Below the pieces are notes generated by a model. That model did not search any database and was not told where the DNA came from. It was given only the letters and a program-made list of their open reading frames with translations. DNA of 64,000 nt from an uncultured Muribaculaceae bacterium (GTDB lineage Bacteria > Bacteroidota > Bacteroidia > Bacteroidales > Muribaculaceae): assembly GCA_910578095.1 (NCBI GenBank), contig CAJTOZ010000001.1:124001-188000 (forward strand). Direction: 5' to 3'. Of this stretch, positions 43,809-51,498 are shown piece after piece. The position numbers and the translations under genes were made by a program. Every line of letters begins with the position of its first letter. Position 1 is the first letter of the stretch.

Positions 43809-45575
43809 ATGTATAGAACTAAGACATGCGGCGAACTTCGTCTGAGCGACGCTGGCAGCCGGGTTACACTTGCCGGCTGGGTGCAGCGCAGCCGCAAGAT
43901 GGGAGGTATGACATTTGTTGACATGCGCGACCGTTATGGTCTGACGCAGGTGGTATTCAATGTGGAGAACGATGCCGCTCTCACGGAAGCCGCCAACCAT
44001 CTTGGCCGTGAATACGTGATTCAGGTAACAGGAACTGTGGCCGAACGCACCTCCAAAAATCACAACATACCCACCGGCGACATAGAGATCATCGCCGAAA
44101 AACTGACGGTGCTGAACTCCAGCGAAGTTCCTCCATTCACCATAGAAGACGACACCGACGGTGGAGACGACCTGCGCATGAGATATCGCTATCTCGACCT
44201 GCGCCGCGCCCCCGTGCGCAGCAATCTTGAGCTGCGCCATCGCATGACCATGGAGGTACGCCGCTATCTGGACAGCAAAGGCTTTCTGGAAATCGAAACT
44301 CCCATGCTTGTCGGGTCCACCCCTGAAGGCGCACGCGACTTCGTGGTGCCTTCGCGCATGAATCCGGGACAGTTCTACGCACTTCCCCAGAGCCCACAGA
44401 CACTGAAGCAGTTGCTCATGGTGAGCGGCATGGACCGATATTTCCAGATTGTGAAATGTTTCCGCGATGAGGACCTGCGCGCCGACCGCCAGCCGGAGTT
44501 CACACAGATCGACTGCGAAATGAGTTTTGTGGAACAGGACGACATCATCAATCTTTTCGAGGGTATGGCCAAGCATCTCTTCAAGGAGTTGCGTGGAGTG
44601 GAACTCACCGAACCTTTCATCCGCATGCCATGGGCCGATGCCATGAAATACTACGGCAGCGATAAGCCCGATCTCCGCTTCGACATGCGCTTTGTTGAGC
44701 TCATGGACGTGCTCAAGGGACACGGTTTCGGCGTGTTCGACAACGCAGCATACATAGGCGGCATCTGCGCAAAGGGGGCCGCAAGCTACACACGCAAGCA
44801 ACTGGACGAACTTACGGACTATGTGAAGCGTCCGCAAATCGGTGCCAAAGGCATGGTATATGCCCGTGTGGAGGCCGATGGAAATGTAAAAAGCAGCGTC
44901 GACAAGTTCTATACACAGGACACACTTCAGGAATTGCGCAAGGCTATGAATGCAGAGCCAGGCGACCTCATCCTTATCCTCAGCGGAGATGATGTGATGC
45001 GCACCCGCAAGCAATTGTGCGAACTGCGCCTGGAAATGGGACGCCGCCTCGGATTGCGCGACAAAAATAAATTCGCATGCCTATGGGTAGTCGATTTCCC
45101 CATGTTTGAATGGAGCGAAGAAGAACAGCGCCTTATGGCCATGCACCATCCGTTCACACATCCTAAGGACGAGGACATCGCTTTGCTCGATACCGATCCC
45201 GCCGCTGTGCGCGCCGATGCCTACGATATGGTTGTGAATGGCGTGGAAGTGGGTGGCGGCTCCATCCGTATCCACGACAGCGCCCTTCAGGCCAAGATGT
45301 TTGAGATTCTGGGATTCACTCCGGAAAAGGCTCAGGAACAGTTCGGCTTCCTGATGAACGCCTTCAAATTCGGCGCTCCCCCACACGGAGGTCTTGCCTA
45401 TGGCCTGGACCGCTGGGTTTCGCTTTTCGCCGGCCTCGACAGCATACGCGACTGCATAGCATTCCCGAAAAACAACAGTGGCCGCGATGTGATGCTCGAT
45501 GCTCCCGCTCCGCTCGACCAGAAACAGCTTGATGAACTGCAACTGGAGTTGGCCAAGCCTGAAGCCGAATCCTGA
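43809..45575 (+). CDS. aspS: Aspartyl-tRNA synthetase
   Basis: Class II synthetase for tRNA-Asp, bacterial type with a GAD insertion, 588 residues. N-terminal OB fold (VTLAGWVQRSRKMGGMTF), motif 2 FRDEDLRADRQPEFTQID, and motif 3 GLAYGLDRWV. It lies 20 bp after smpB and 6 bp before the Nif3-like gene. Confidence 0.97.
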   Translation: MYRTKTCGELRLSDAGSRVTLAGWVQRSRKMGGMTFVDMRDRYGLTQVVFNVENDAALTEAANHLGREYVIQVTGTVAERTSKNHNIPTGDIEIIAEKLTVLNSSEVPPFTIEDDTDGGDDLRMRYRYLDLRRAPVRSNLELRHRMTMEVRRYLDSKGFLEIETPMLVGSTPEGARDFVVPSRMNPGQFYALPQSPQTLKQLLMVSGMDRYFQIVKCFRDEDLRADRQPEFTQIDCEMSFVEQDDIINLFEGMAKHLFKELRGVELTEPFIRMPWADAMKYYGSDKPDLRFDMRFVELMDVLKGHGFGVFDNAAYIGGICAKGAASYTRKQLDELTDYVKRPQIGAKGMVYARVEADGNVKSSVDKFYTQDTLQELRKAMNAEPGDLILILSGDDVMRTRKQLCELRLEMGRRLGLRDKNKFACLWVVDFPMFEWSEEEQRLMAMHHPFTHPKDEDIALLDTDPAAVRADAYDMVVNGVEVGGGSIRIHDSALQAKMFEILGFTPEKAQEQFGFLMNAFKFGAPPHGGLAYGLDRWVSLFAGLDSIRDCIAFPKNNSGRDVMLDAPAPLDQKQLDELQLELAKPEAES

Positions 45576-45581
45576 TCCCGT

Positions 45582-46661
45582 ATGCAGATAAAGCATATAA
45601 TAGCAGCCATAGAGGAGATTGCTCCGCCCGCCTTGCAGGAGAACTGGGATAACAGTGGCCTGCAGGTGGGCGACCCCTCGGCGGAATGCAGCGGAATACT
45701 CGTTTGCCTTGACCCCACGGAAGCAGTTGTGGCCGAAGCGGCGGAGCGTGGCTGCAATCTTGTGGTATCGCACCATCCGCTGCTCTTCCGCGGCATCAAA
45801 CGGCTCTCAGGCACCACTCCGGTGGAACGGTGTGTGGTTGCGGCAATAAAGAACGGCATTGCCATCTATAGCGCCCACACCTCGCTCGACAGTGCGGAGG
45901 GTGGGGTGAGCTACGCAATGGCAACTATGCTGGGCGCACGGGTGCAGCGAGTGCTTCACACGGCGGACAATTCATTGCTGGAACTTACCGTATACACTCC
46001 GCGCGATAAGGCTGATGAAGTGCGCGCCGCCCTGTCGGACGCCTCGTTGGCCACGGATGCACCGGTGATGATGTCCGAAACAGACAGGACATCGGATGCA
46101 ATAGGATCTGATTCTGATGGTCTGCCGATACTGGAAATCACACATACGCCTCTTACCGCCCTGACTATTGAACTGCCGTCGCACCGCCGCCGCGAAGCGG
46201 AGATCGCTCTCGCAGGAATGGGCGCCGCTGTGTCCTGGAGCTTCAAAAAACTTGAGGAAGCCGACCCGCGCACTGGTCTCGGAGTAGTGGCTGAATTTCC
46301 AGAGCCATTGGACACCCATGCGTTTATCGACAGAGTGAAATCGGCGTTCGGCATCCCGGTGGTGCGTTGCAACGCACTTCCGCCCGACGGAGAAAAAATC
46401 AGCCGCATAGCAATGTGCGGAGGAGCAGGCGGCGAGTTTATATCCGATGCCGTGCGTGCAGGAGTTCAGGCATATATAAGTGCCGACATCCGATATCACG
46501 ACTTCGGCGAATGGGCTGACCGCATTTTTATAGTAGATGCAGGACATGCGGAAACCGAAAGCTGCACAAAAATGCTTTTTGTGCAACATATTAAAGAAAA
46601 ATTCGCTAACTTTGCAGTCTATATTTCAGCAACAGAAAAGAATCCCATAAATTACTTGTAA
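45582..46661 (+). CDS. Nif3-like dinuclear metal-centre protein (YbgI family)
   Basis: A 359-residue Nif3-family protein, with ligand motif VVSHHPLLFRG (His64, His65) at the N-terminus and VDAGHAETES at the end. The N- and C-terminal halves form the hexameric metal-binding fold; residues about 130-240 are the insertion found in longer members. Reported roles range from GTP cyclohydrolase-like to metal-binding. It lies 6 bp after aspS and 6 bp before the zinc-ribbon gene. Confidence 0.92.
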   Translation: MQIKHIIAAIEEIAPPALQENWDNSGLQVGDPSAECSGILVCLDPTEAVVAEAAERGCNLVVSHHPLLFRGIKRLSGTTPVERCVVAAIKNGIAIYSAHTSLDSAEGGVSYAMATMLGARVQRVLHTADNSLLELTVYTPRDKADEVRAALSDASLATDAPVMMSETDRTSDAIGSDSDGLPILEITHTPLTALTIELPSHRRREAEIALAGMGAAVSWSFKKLEEADPRTGLGVVAEFPEPLDTHAFIDRVKSAFGIPVVRCNALPPDGEKISRIAMCGGAGGEFISDAVRAGVQAYISADIRYHDFGEWADRIFIVDAGHAETESCTKMLFVQHIKEKFANFAVYISATEKNPINYL

Positions 46662-46667
46662 TAGCAT

Positions 46668-47435
46668 ATGGCCACCGAAAAGAAAAACGACGCCGGTCTC
46701 AGCGTAGAGTCGCGCCTGAAATCCCTTTACGAACTTCAGACCATTCTATCCGAGATAGACCGTATCAAGACAATACGCGGCGAGCTTCCTCTGGAAGTGA
46801 AGGATTTGGAGGACAGCCTCGCAGGCCTGCACACACGTATCGAAAACTACACCCGCGACATTGAGAATCTTAAGCGCGATGTGGCGTCGGAACACGAGAA
46901 AATCCGTAGCTGTCAGGTGCTTATCGACCGCTACAAGGAGCAGCTCGACAATGTGCGCAACAATCGCGAATTTGACCTTCTCACCAAAGAAGTGGAGTTT
47001 CAGACACTTGAAATCGAGCTCGCAAACAAGCACATCAACGACTACACCCGTTCCATAGAGATCAAGACAGCTGAGATATCCGCTACCGAGGACAAGGCCC
47101 GCGATCAGGCCCATATCCTGGAGGAAAAGAAAGCTGAGCTGGATGAGATCATCAGCGAGACACGTCAGGATGAGGAAAACCTGCGCGAGAAAGCCAAATC
47201 CCTTGAGCCCAAAATTGACGAGCGCACACTCGCGGCCTTCAAGCGCATACGCAAGAATGCCCGCAACGGCCTCGGCATTGTGTATGTGCAGCGTAACGCT
47301 TGCGGCGGTTGCTTCAACCGCATCCCCCCGCAAAAGCAGATGGAAATAAAGCTCCACAAGAAAGTGATCGTGTGTGAGTACTGCGGCCGAATCATGATCG
47401 ACCCCGCTCTTGCCGGCGTCGAGGATGCGCAGTAA
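46668..47435 (+). CDS. Coiled-coil protein with C4 zinc ribbon
   Basis: A 255-residue protein. A long coiled coil covers about 15-190, and a C-terminal C4 zinc ribbon has Cys212, Cys215, Cys236 and Cys239 (ACGGC, CEYC). Proteins of this kind (CT398/FliS-like family) bind flagellar or polymerase factors in other bacteria; the role here is unknown. Conserved partner of the Nif3-like gene, 6 bp upstream. Confidence 0.9.
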   Translation: MATEKKNDAGLSVESRLKSLYELQTILSEIDRIKTIRGELPLEVKDLEDSLAGLHTRIENYTRDIENLKRDVASEHEKIRSCQVLIDRYKEQLDNVRNNREFDLLTKEVEFQTLEIELANKHINDYTRSIEIKTAEISATEDKARDQAHILEEKKAELDEIISETRQDEENLREKAKSLEPKIDERTLAAFKRIRKNARNGLGIVYVQRNACGGCFNRIPPQKQMEIKLHKKVIVCEYCGRIMIDPALAGVEDAQ

Positions 47436-47457
47436 TCGTTTTACCACAATACAATAA

Positions 47458-47498
47458 CAGAGCGATGCGGATTGTAACGACAATACCGCATCGCTCTG
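47458..47498 (+). terminator. Terminator after the zinc-ribbon gene
   Basis: A perfect 13-bp inverted repeat (CAGAGCGATGCGG / CCGCATCGCTCTG) with a 15-base loop lies 22 bp after the stop. Only a weak AT tract follows. Confidence 0.65.
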
Positions 47499-47571
47499 CC
47501 ATTTATTACAGCACAAATATCGCATATACCGACGGTAGGCCGATGGGATGCCGGCGCCACTGTCGTTTGTT

Positions 47572-47602
47572 TTTGCTGTTTCAGCAAAAATGCGTAAATT
47601 TG
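47572..47602 (+). promoter_or_regulatory. Promoter of gltX
   Basis: TTTG at 47572-47575, exactly 19 bp, TAAATTTG at 47595-47602: an exact match to the Bacteroidota consensus, with a 37-bp distance to the ATG. Confidence 0.85.
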
Positions 47603-47639
47603 CCAATCATAAACCATTGAATTCAATAACAGCAATAAT

Positions 47640-49172
47640 ATGGAACGTGAAGTTCGCGTAAGATTCGCGCCGTCGCCCACCGGACCCCTGCATATTGGTG
47701 GCGTGCGTACAGCTTTGTATAACTTTCTTTTTGCCCGCCGCCATGGCGGAAAGATGATACTCCGCATTGAAGACACAGACTCCCAACGCTTTGTGCCCGG
47801 AGCTGAAGCCTACATAAATGAGGCTCTCGCATGGCTCGGGATAGAATTTGATGAAGGAGTGAAGGAGGGCGGCCCTTACGGACCGTACAAGCAAAGCGAA
47901 CGACGTGACATCTACCGCGAATACGTGCAGAAACTGATCGACGCCGGACGCGCATACTATGCCTTCGACACTCCGGCCGAACTGGAGGCCAAGCGTGCCG
48001 AGGTTGCCAATTTTCAGTATGACGCTTCCACCCGCGGCACAATGCGCAACTCACTTGCGATGCCTGCGGAAGAAGTGAAGGTCCTTATGGATGCAGGCAC
48101 GCCCTATGTGGTACGCTTCCTGGTAGAACCCGGACGCGACGTAGAGGTAAACGACCTGATCCGCGGAAAGGTGGTGATCAAGAGCGATATACTTGACGAC
48201 AAAGTGCTGTACAAAAGCGCAGACGACCTCCCGACATATCATCTGGCGAATATTGTCGACGACCATCTGATGCGCGTATCTCATGTGATCCGTGGCGAGG
48301 AGTGGCTCCCGTCGGCACCTCTGCATGTGCTTTTGTACGAGGCTTTCGGATGGGCCGACACAATGCCCGATTTCGTGCATCTGCCTCTGCTGCTCAAACC
48401 CGACGGAAAGGGAAAACTGAGCAAGCGCGACGGCGATCGTCTTGGGTTCCCCGTTTTCCCGCTGGAATGGCACGACCCCAAGAGCGGAAACATCTCCACC
48501 GGATATCGGGAGAGCGGCTATCTGCCGGAAGCGGTAGTCAATTTCCTCGCATTATTGGGATGGAATCCCGGCGACGACACCGAGGTGATGTCAATGGATG
48601 AACTAATAAAAAAATTCTCCTTCGAGCACTGCTCCAAGAGTGGTGCAAAATTTGCATTTGAAAAAGGCAAGTGGTTTAACCACACGTATTTGCAAGAAAT
48701 ATCTAATGCAGAACTTGCAACATTATTCAAGCCTGTATTGTTGCAGCATGGTGTGAATCCGGAGGATTTTTCCGACGAATATATCACACGAGCTGTGGCC
48801 ATGGTAAAAAGCCGCATCAATTTCGTAAGCGAGCTATGGGACCACGCACGCTTTTTCTTTATCGCGCCCGACAGCTACGATGCAAAGGCCGTAAAAAAAC
48901 GTTGGAGTGCGGAAACACCTGCCATCATGACAGAACTCGTGGATGTGCTGGAGGGACTTGACGATTTTTCTTCGGCCGCGGCCGAACCGGTAGTACTCGC
49001 CTGGATCGCCGACAAGGGCTACCATCTCGGCAATGTGATGAACGCTTTCCGTCTGGCAGTTGTCGGCGAATGCAAGGGCCCCCACATGTTTGACATCACC
49101 GAACTGATGGGATGTGCCGAAACCGTACGCCGCATCCGCATTGCCGCCGAACGTATCCAGATCCCCGAATGA
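47640..49172 (+). CDS. gltX: Glutamyl-tRNA synthetase
   Basis: Class I synthetase for tRNA-Glu, 510 residues: FAPSPTGPLHIGGVRTALYN (HIGH region), KLSKRD as KMSKS, and LRIEDTDSQR. Distinct from the GlnRS at 19896. Its stop overlaps the kdtA start (ATGA), so they are translationally coupled. Confidence 0.97.
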   Translation: MEREVRVRFAPSPTGPLHIGGVRTALYNFLFARRHGGKMILRIEDTDSQRFVPGAEAYINEALAWLGIEFDEGVKEGGPYGPYKQSERRDIYREYVQKLIDAGRAYYAFDTPAELEAKRAEVANFQYDASTRGTMRNSLAMPAEEVKVLMDAGTPYVVRFLVEPGRDVEVNDLIRGKVVIKSDILDDKVLYKSADDLPTYHLANIVDDHLMRVSHVIRGEEWLPSAPLHVLLYEAFGWADTMPDFVHLPLLLKPDGKGKLSKRDGDRLGFPVFPLEWHDPKSGNISTGYRESGYLPEAVVNFLALLGWNPGDDTEVMSMDELIKKFSFEHCSKSGAKFAFEKGKWFNHTYLQEISNAELATLFKPVLLQHGVNPEDFSDEYITRAVAMVKSRINFVSELWDHARFFFIAPDSYDAKAVKKRWSAETPAIMTELVDVLEGLDDFSSAAAEPVVLAWIADKGYHLGNVMNAFRLAVVGECKGPHMFDITELMGCAETVRRIRIAAERIQIPE

Positions 49173-50413
49173 CGCCACTGTACAACGCCGGAATCGCACT
49201 CTACCGCGCGGCCGCAAAAGTGGCTGCGTTGCGTTCGCGCAAAGTTGCATCGATGCTAAAAGGGCAACATGCCGCTTTGAGCGAGCTCGCCGCAGAGCGG
49301 CAGCGCGTGGCTCCGGGAGGTTATGATCTCTGGGTGCATGCGGCCTCCTTGGGGGAGTTCGAACAAGGACGGCCGCTCATGGAGCAATTCCGCCGGAAAA
49401 ACCCCGGAGCGCGCATCCTGCTGTCGTTCTTCTCGCCTTCCGGCTATGAAGTGCGCAAAAATTATTCCGGTGCCGATACGGTGGTGTACCTTCCGTTCGA
49501 CACACCTTTGGCCTCAGCCCGTTTTATAGAAGCGGCAAAACCCGCCAGGGCCGTATTCGTAAAATACGAATTCTGGGGAAACTACATCACGCGTCTGCAC
49601 AAGTTGGGCATACCCGTATATATAATTTCGGCAATTTTTCGTCCCGGACAAATTTTCTTCAAGCCCTGGGGCGGCGAATTCAGAAAAATCCTGCATAGCT
49701 ACACGCATCTGTTTGTACAGGACGAGGCTTCTGCACAATTGCTTGCACGTTTCGGAGTAAAAAATGTGAGCGTGGCCGGAGACACCCGATTCGACCGCGT
49801 GAGCGACATCCTGGCCTCCAGGCGCGAACTTCCGGAAATCGAAGCCTTCAAGGCATCATCTCCGTTCACTCTCATAGCAGGAAGCAGTTGGCCCCAGGAT
49901 GAAGACATGTACATAGAATGGCTACACTCGCATCCCGAAGTAAAAGCCATCTGCGCGCCTCATGAATTTGATGCGCAGCGACTTGAGAACCTGCGACTGC
50001 GACTTGGAAGCGGAGCTGTGCTATATTCCGAATACAAGACCGGCAATATAAGCCCCGAGGATGTGCAATACCTTATCATCGACTGCTTCGGGTTGCTCAG
50101 CAGCATGTACCGCTACGCCGATGTGGCCATAGTGGGTGGAGGATTTGGAGCGGGAATACACAATCTGAATGAAGCCGCCGTCTATGGCATCCCGGTTGTG
50201 TTCGGGCCACGCCACCGGAAGTTCAAGGAAGCCTCCGACCTAATAGCTTGCGGAGGCGGCTATTCAGTGGATAGTCCCGCAGCCGGGCGCTCCGTGCTTG
50301 AGAAACTGCTGGCCGACAAGTCGGCGCGTATTACTGCAGGCCGGGCCGCCGGCGCATATATCAGCAGCCACATCGGAGCTACAGACCGAATCTACAAAGA
50401 GATATTCATCTAA
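49169..50413 (+). CDS. kdtA (waaA): 3-deoxy-D-manno-octulosonic acid transferase
   Basis: Attaches Kdo to lipid A precursor at the inner membrane. 414 residues from MTPLYNAGIALYR. LWVHAASLGEFEQGRPLME contains the conserved acceptor-side Glu, FVKYEFWGNY is the domain-typical block, SSWPQDEDM and the GGGFGAGIHNLNEAAVYGIPV nucleotide-sugar motif lie in the C-terminal half (the latter shortened here). It overlaps gltX by 4 bp, and 15 bp separate it from the ArgC-like gene. Confidence 0.93.
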   Translation: MTPLYNAGIALYRAAAKVAALRSRKVASMLKGQHAALSELAAERQRVAPGGYDLWVHAASLGEFEQGRPLMEQFRRKNPGARILLSFFSPSGYEVRKNYSGADTVVYLPFDTPLASARFIEAAKPARAVFVKYEFWGNYITRLHKLGIPVYIISAIFRPGQIFFKPWGGEFRKILHSYTHLFVQDEASAQLLARFGVKNVSVAGDTRFDRVSDILASRRELPEIEAFKASSPFTLIAGSSWPQDEDMYIEWLHSHPEVKAICAPHEFDAQRLENLRLRLGSGAVLYSEYKTGNISPEDVQYLIIDCFGLLSSMYRYADVAIVGGGFGAGIHNLNEAAVYGIPVVFGPRHRKFKEASDLIACGGGYSVDSPAAGRSVLEKLLADKSARITAGRAAGAYISSHIGATDRIYKEIFI

Positions 50414-50428
50414 CCTATATACTATAAT

Positions 50429-51343
50429 ATGATAAAAGTCGGAATACTCGAAGCTGCCTCGGCCACCGGAGCCGAGATCGTGCGCATACTCCTGAATCAT
50501 CCCGACATAGAACTGACATGGGCCCAAAGCAGCGTGGCTCAAGGACCGTTGCCTTCGGCCATCCGTGGCATAGCAGGGGAGTGCCGGCTGGCTTTCTGCC
50601 GCCAACCGGCCGAACCGGTGGATGTAGTGCTCAACTGCTCGCCCGTGCCGGTGTCGCCGGATCTCCTCTCCCGCATAGCTTCAGACCCGGCTACCGTGCG
50701 CGTGATTGAAACGGCGGCCGACGATGTGCCCGACACGTACACCTACGGCCTGTGCGAGCTCAACCGCAAAGCGCTCGTGCGCGGCGCCATGGCGGCAAGA
50801 CATGTGTCGCCGCTTGCCATGGCTGTGGAGCTTGCATTGCTGCCACTGGCCAAAAATTTATTACTGAACTCCCCGATATACGTATCCGCTGTCACGGGCA
50901 CATCTTCTGGACGTGGCATCACGCGCCGGTGCTGCGGAAAGCTGCCGGAATGCGACGAGATCGCAGAAGCCATGCGGCTGGCCCAGTCGAGTTTCTACCA
51001 ACCGGTGGACATTGTGGAAATGCGTGCCGGAGCATCCGAGGGCCTGATGGCCGTGGTGAGCGTTCAGTGCGGTATGGCTCTTGGAGAAATACGTCCGCTT
51101 TTCGAAAAAACGTACGACGATCATAATTTCACATTCGTAAGCACCGAAAATGTGGACACAAGGGATATCGCAGGCACCAACAAATGCCTCCTGCACCTTG
51201 ACAAAGAAGGCGACATGCTCCATATCACATCCGTGCTCGACCCGAAGGTGAAAGGCACGGCAGGCAATGCCGTCCATATCCTGAACCTGATGTTCGGCCT
51301 ACACGAACGCACGGGTCTGGCTTTGAAATCCAATCCCGACTGA
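50429..51343 (+). CDS. ArgC-like protein lacking the catalytic cysteine
   Basis: A 304-residue homologue of N-acetyl-gamma-glutamyl-phosphate reductase. The C-terminus (VKGTAGNAVHILNLMFGL) is ArgC-typical, and KVGILEAASATGAEIVRIL is the altered nucleotide-binding start. Where ArgC has the PGCYxT motif this protein reads ARHVSPLAMAVEL at about 122-134, so the active-site Cys is missing (Val there by my alignment). It cannot work by the normal thioacyl mechanism. It may be a paralogue with another role. It follows kdtA by 15 bp. Confidence 0.75.
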   Translation: MIKVGILEAASATGAEIVRILLNHPDIELTWAQSSVAQGPLPSAIRGIAGECRLAFCRQPAEPVDVVLNCSPVPVSPDLLSRIASDPATVRVIETAADDVPDTYTYGLCELNRKALVRGAMAARHVSPLAMAVELALLPLAKNLLLNSPIYVSAVTGTSSGRGITRRCCGKLPECDEIAEAMRLAQSSFYQPVDIVEMRAGASEGLMAVVSVQCGMALGEIRPLFEKTYDDHNFTFVSTENVDTRDIAGTNKCLLHLDKEGDMLHITSVLDPKVKGTAGNAVHILNLMFGLHERTGLALKSNPD

Positions 51344-51393
51344 ACGGCACCGGTTAAAAAAAAATAAGAGATTGCCCTAAATGGGTACAAAAA

Positions 51394-51424
51394 TTTTCCG
51401 ATTGGCGTTTTTTTAGTAAATTTG
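51394..51424 (+). promoter_or_regulatory. Promoter of ppdK
   Basis: TTTT at 51394-51397, 19 bp, then TAAATTTG at 51417-51424. The leader to the ATG at 51499 would be about 67 bases. Confidence 0.65.
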
Positions 51425-51498
51425 CAAAACAAACGGTGCGCATGCGCCGATTCGCATAAGAACATTTTTTACAACATCATAATTAATCAGATTATCCA

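Noticed and set aside
43800..45014. 404-codon open frame antisense to aspS
   Set aside because: Shadow of aspS; no recognisable domain.
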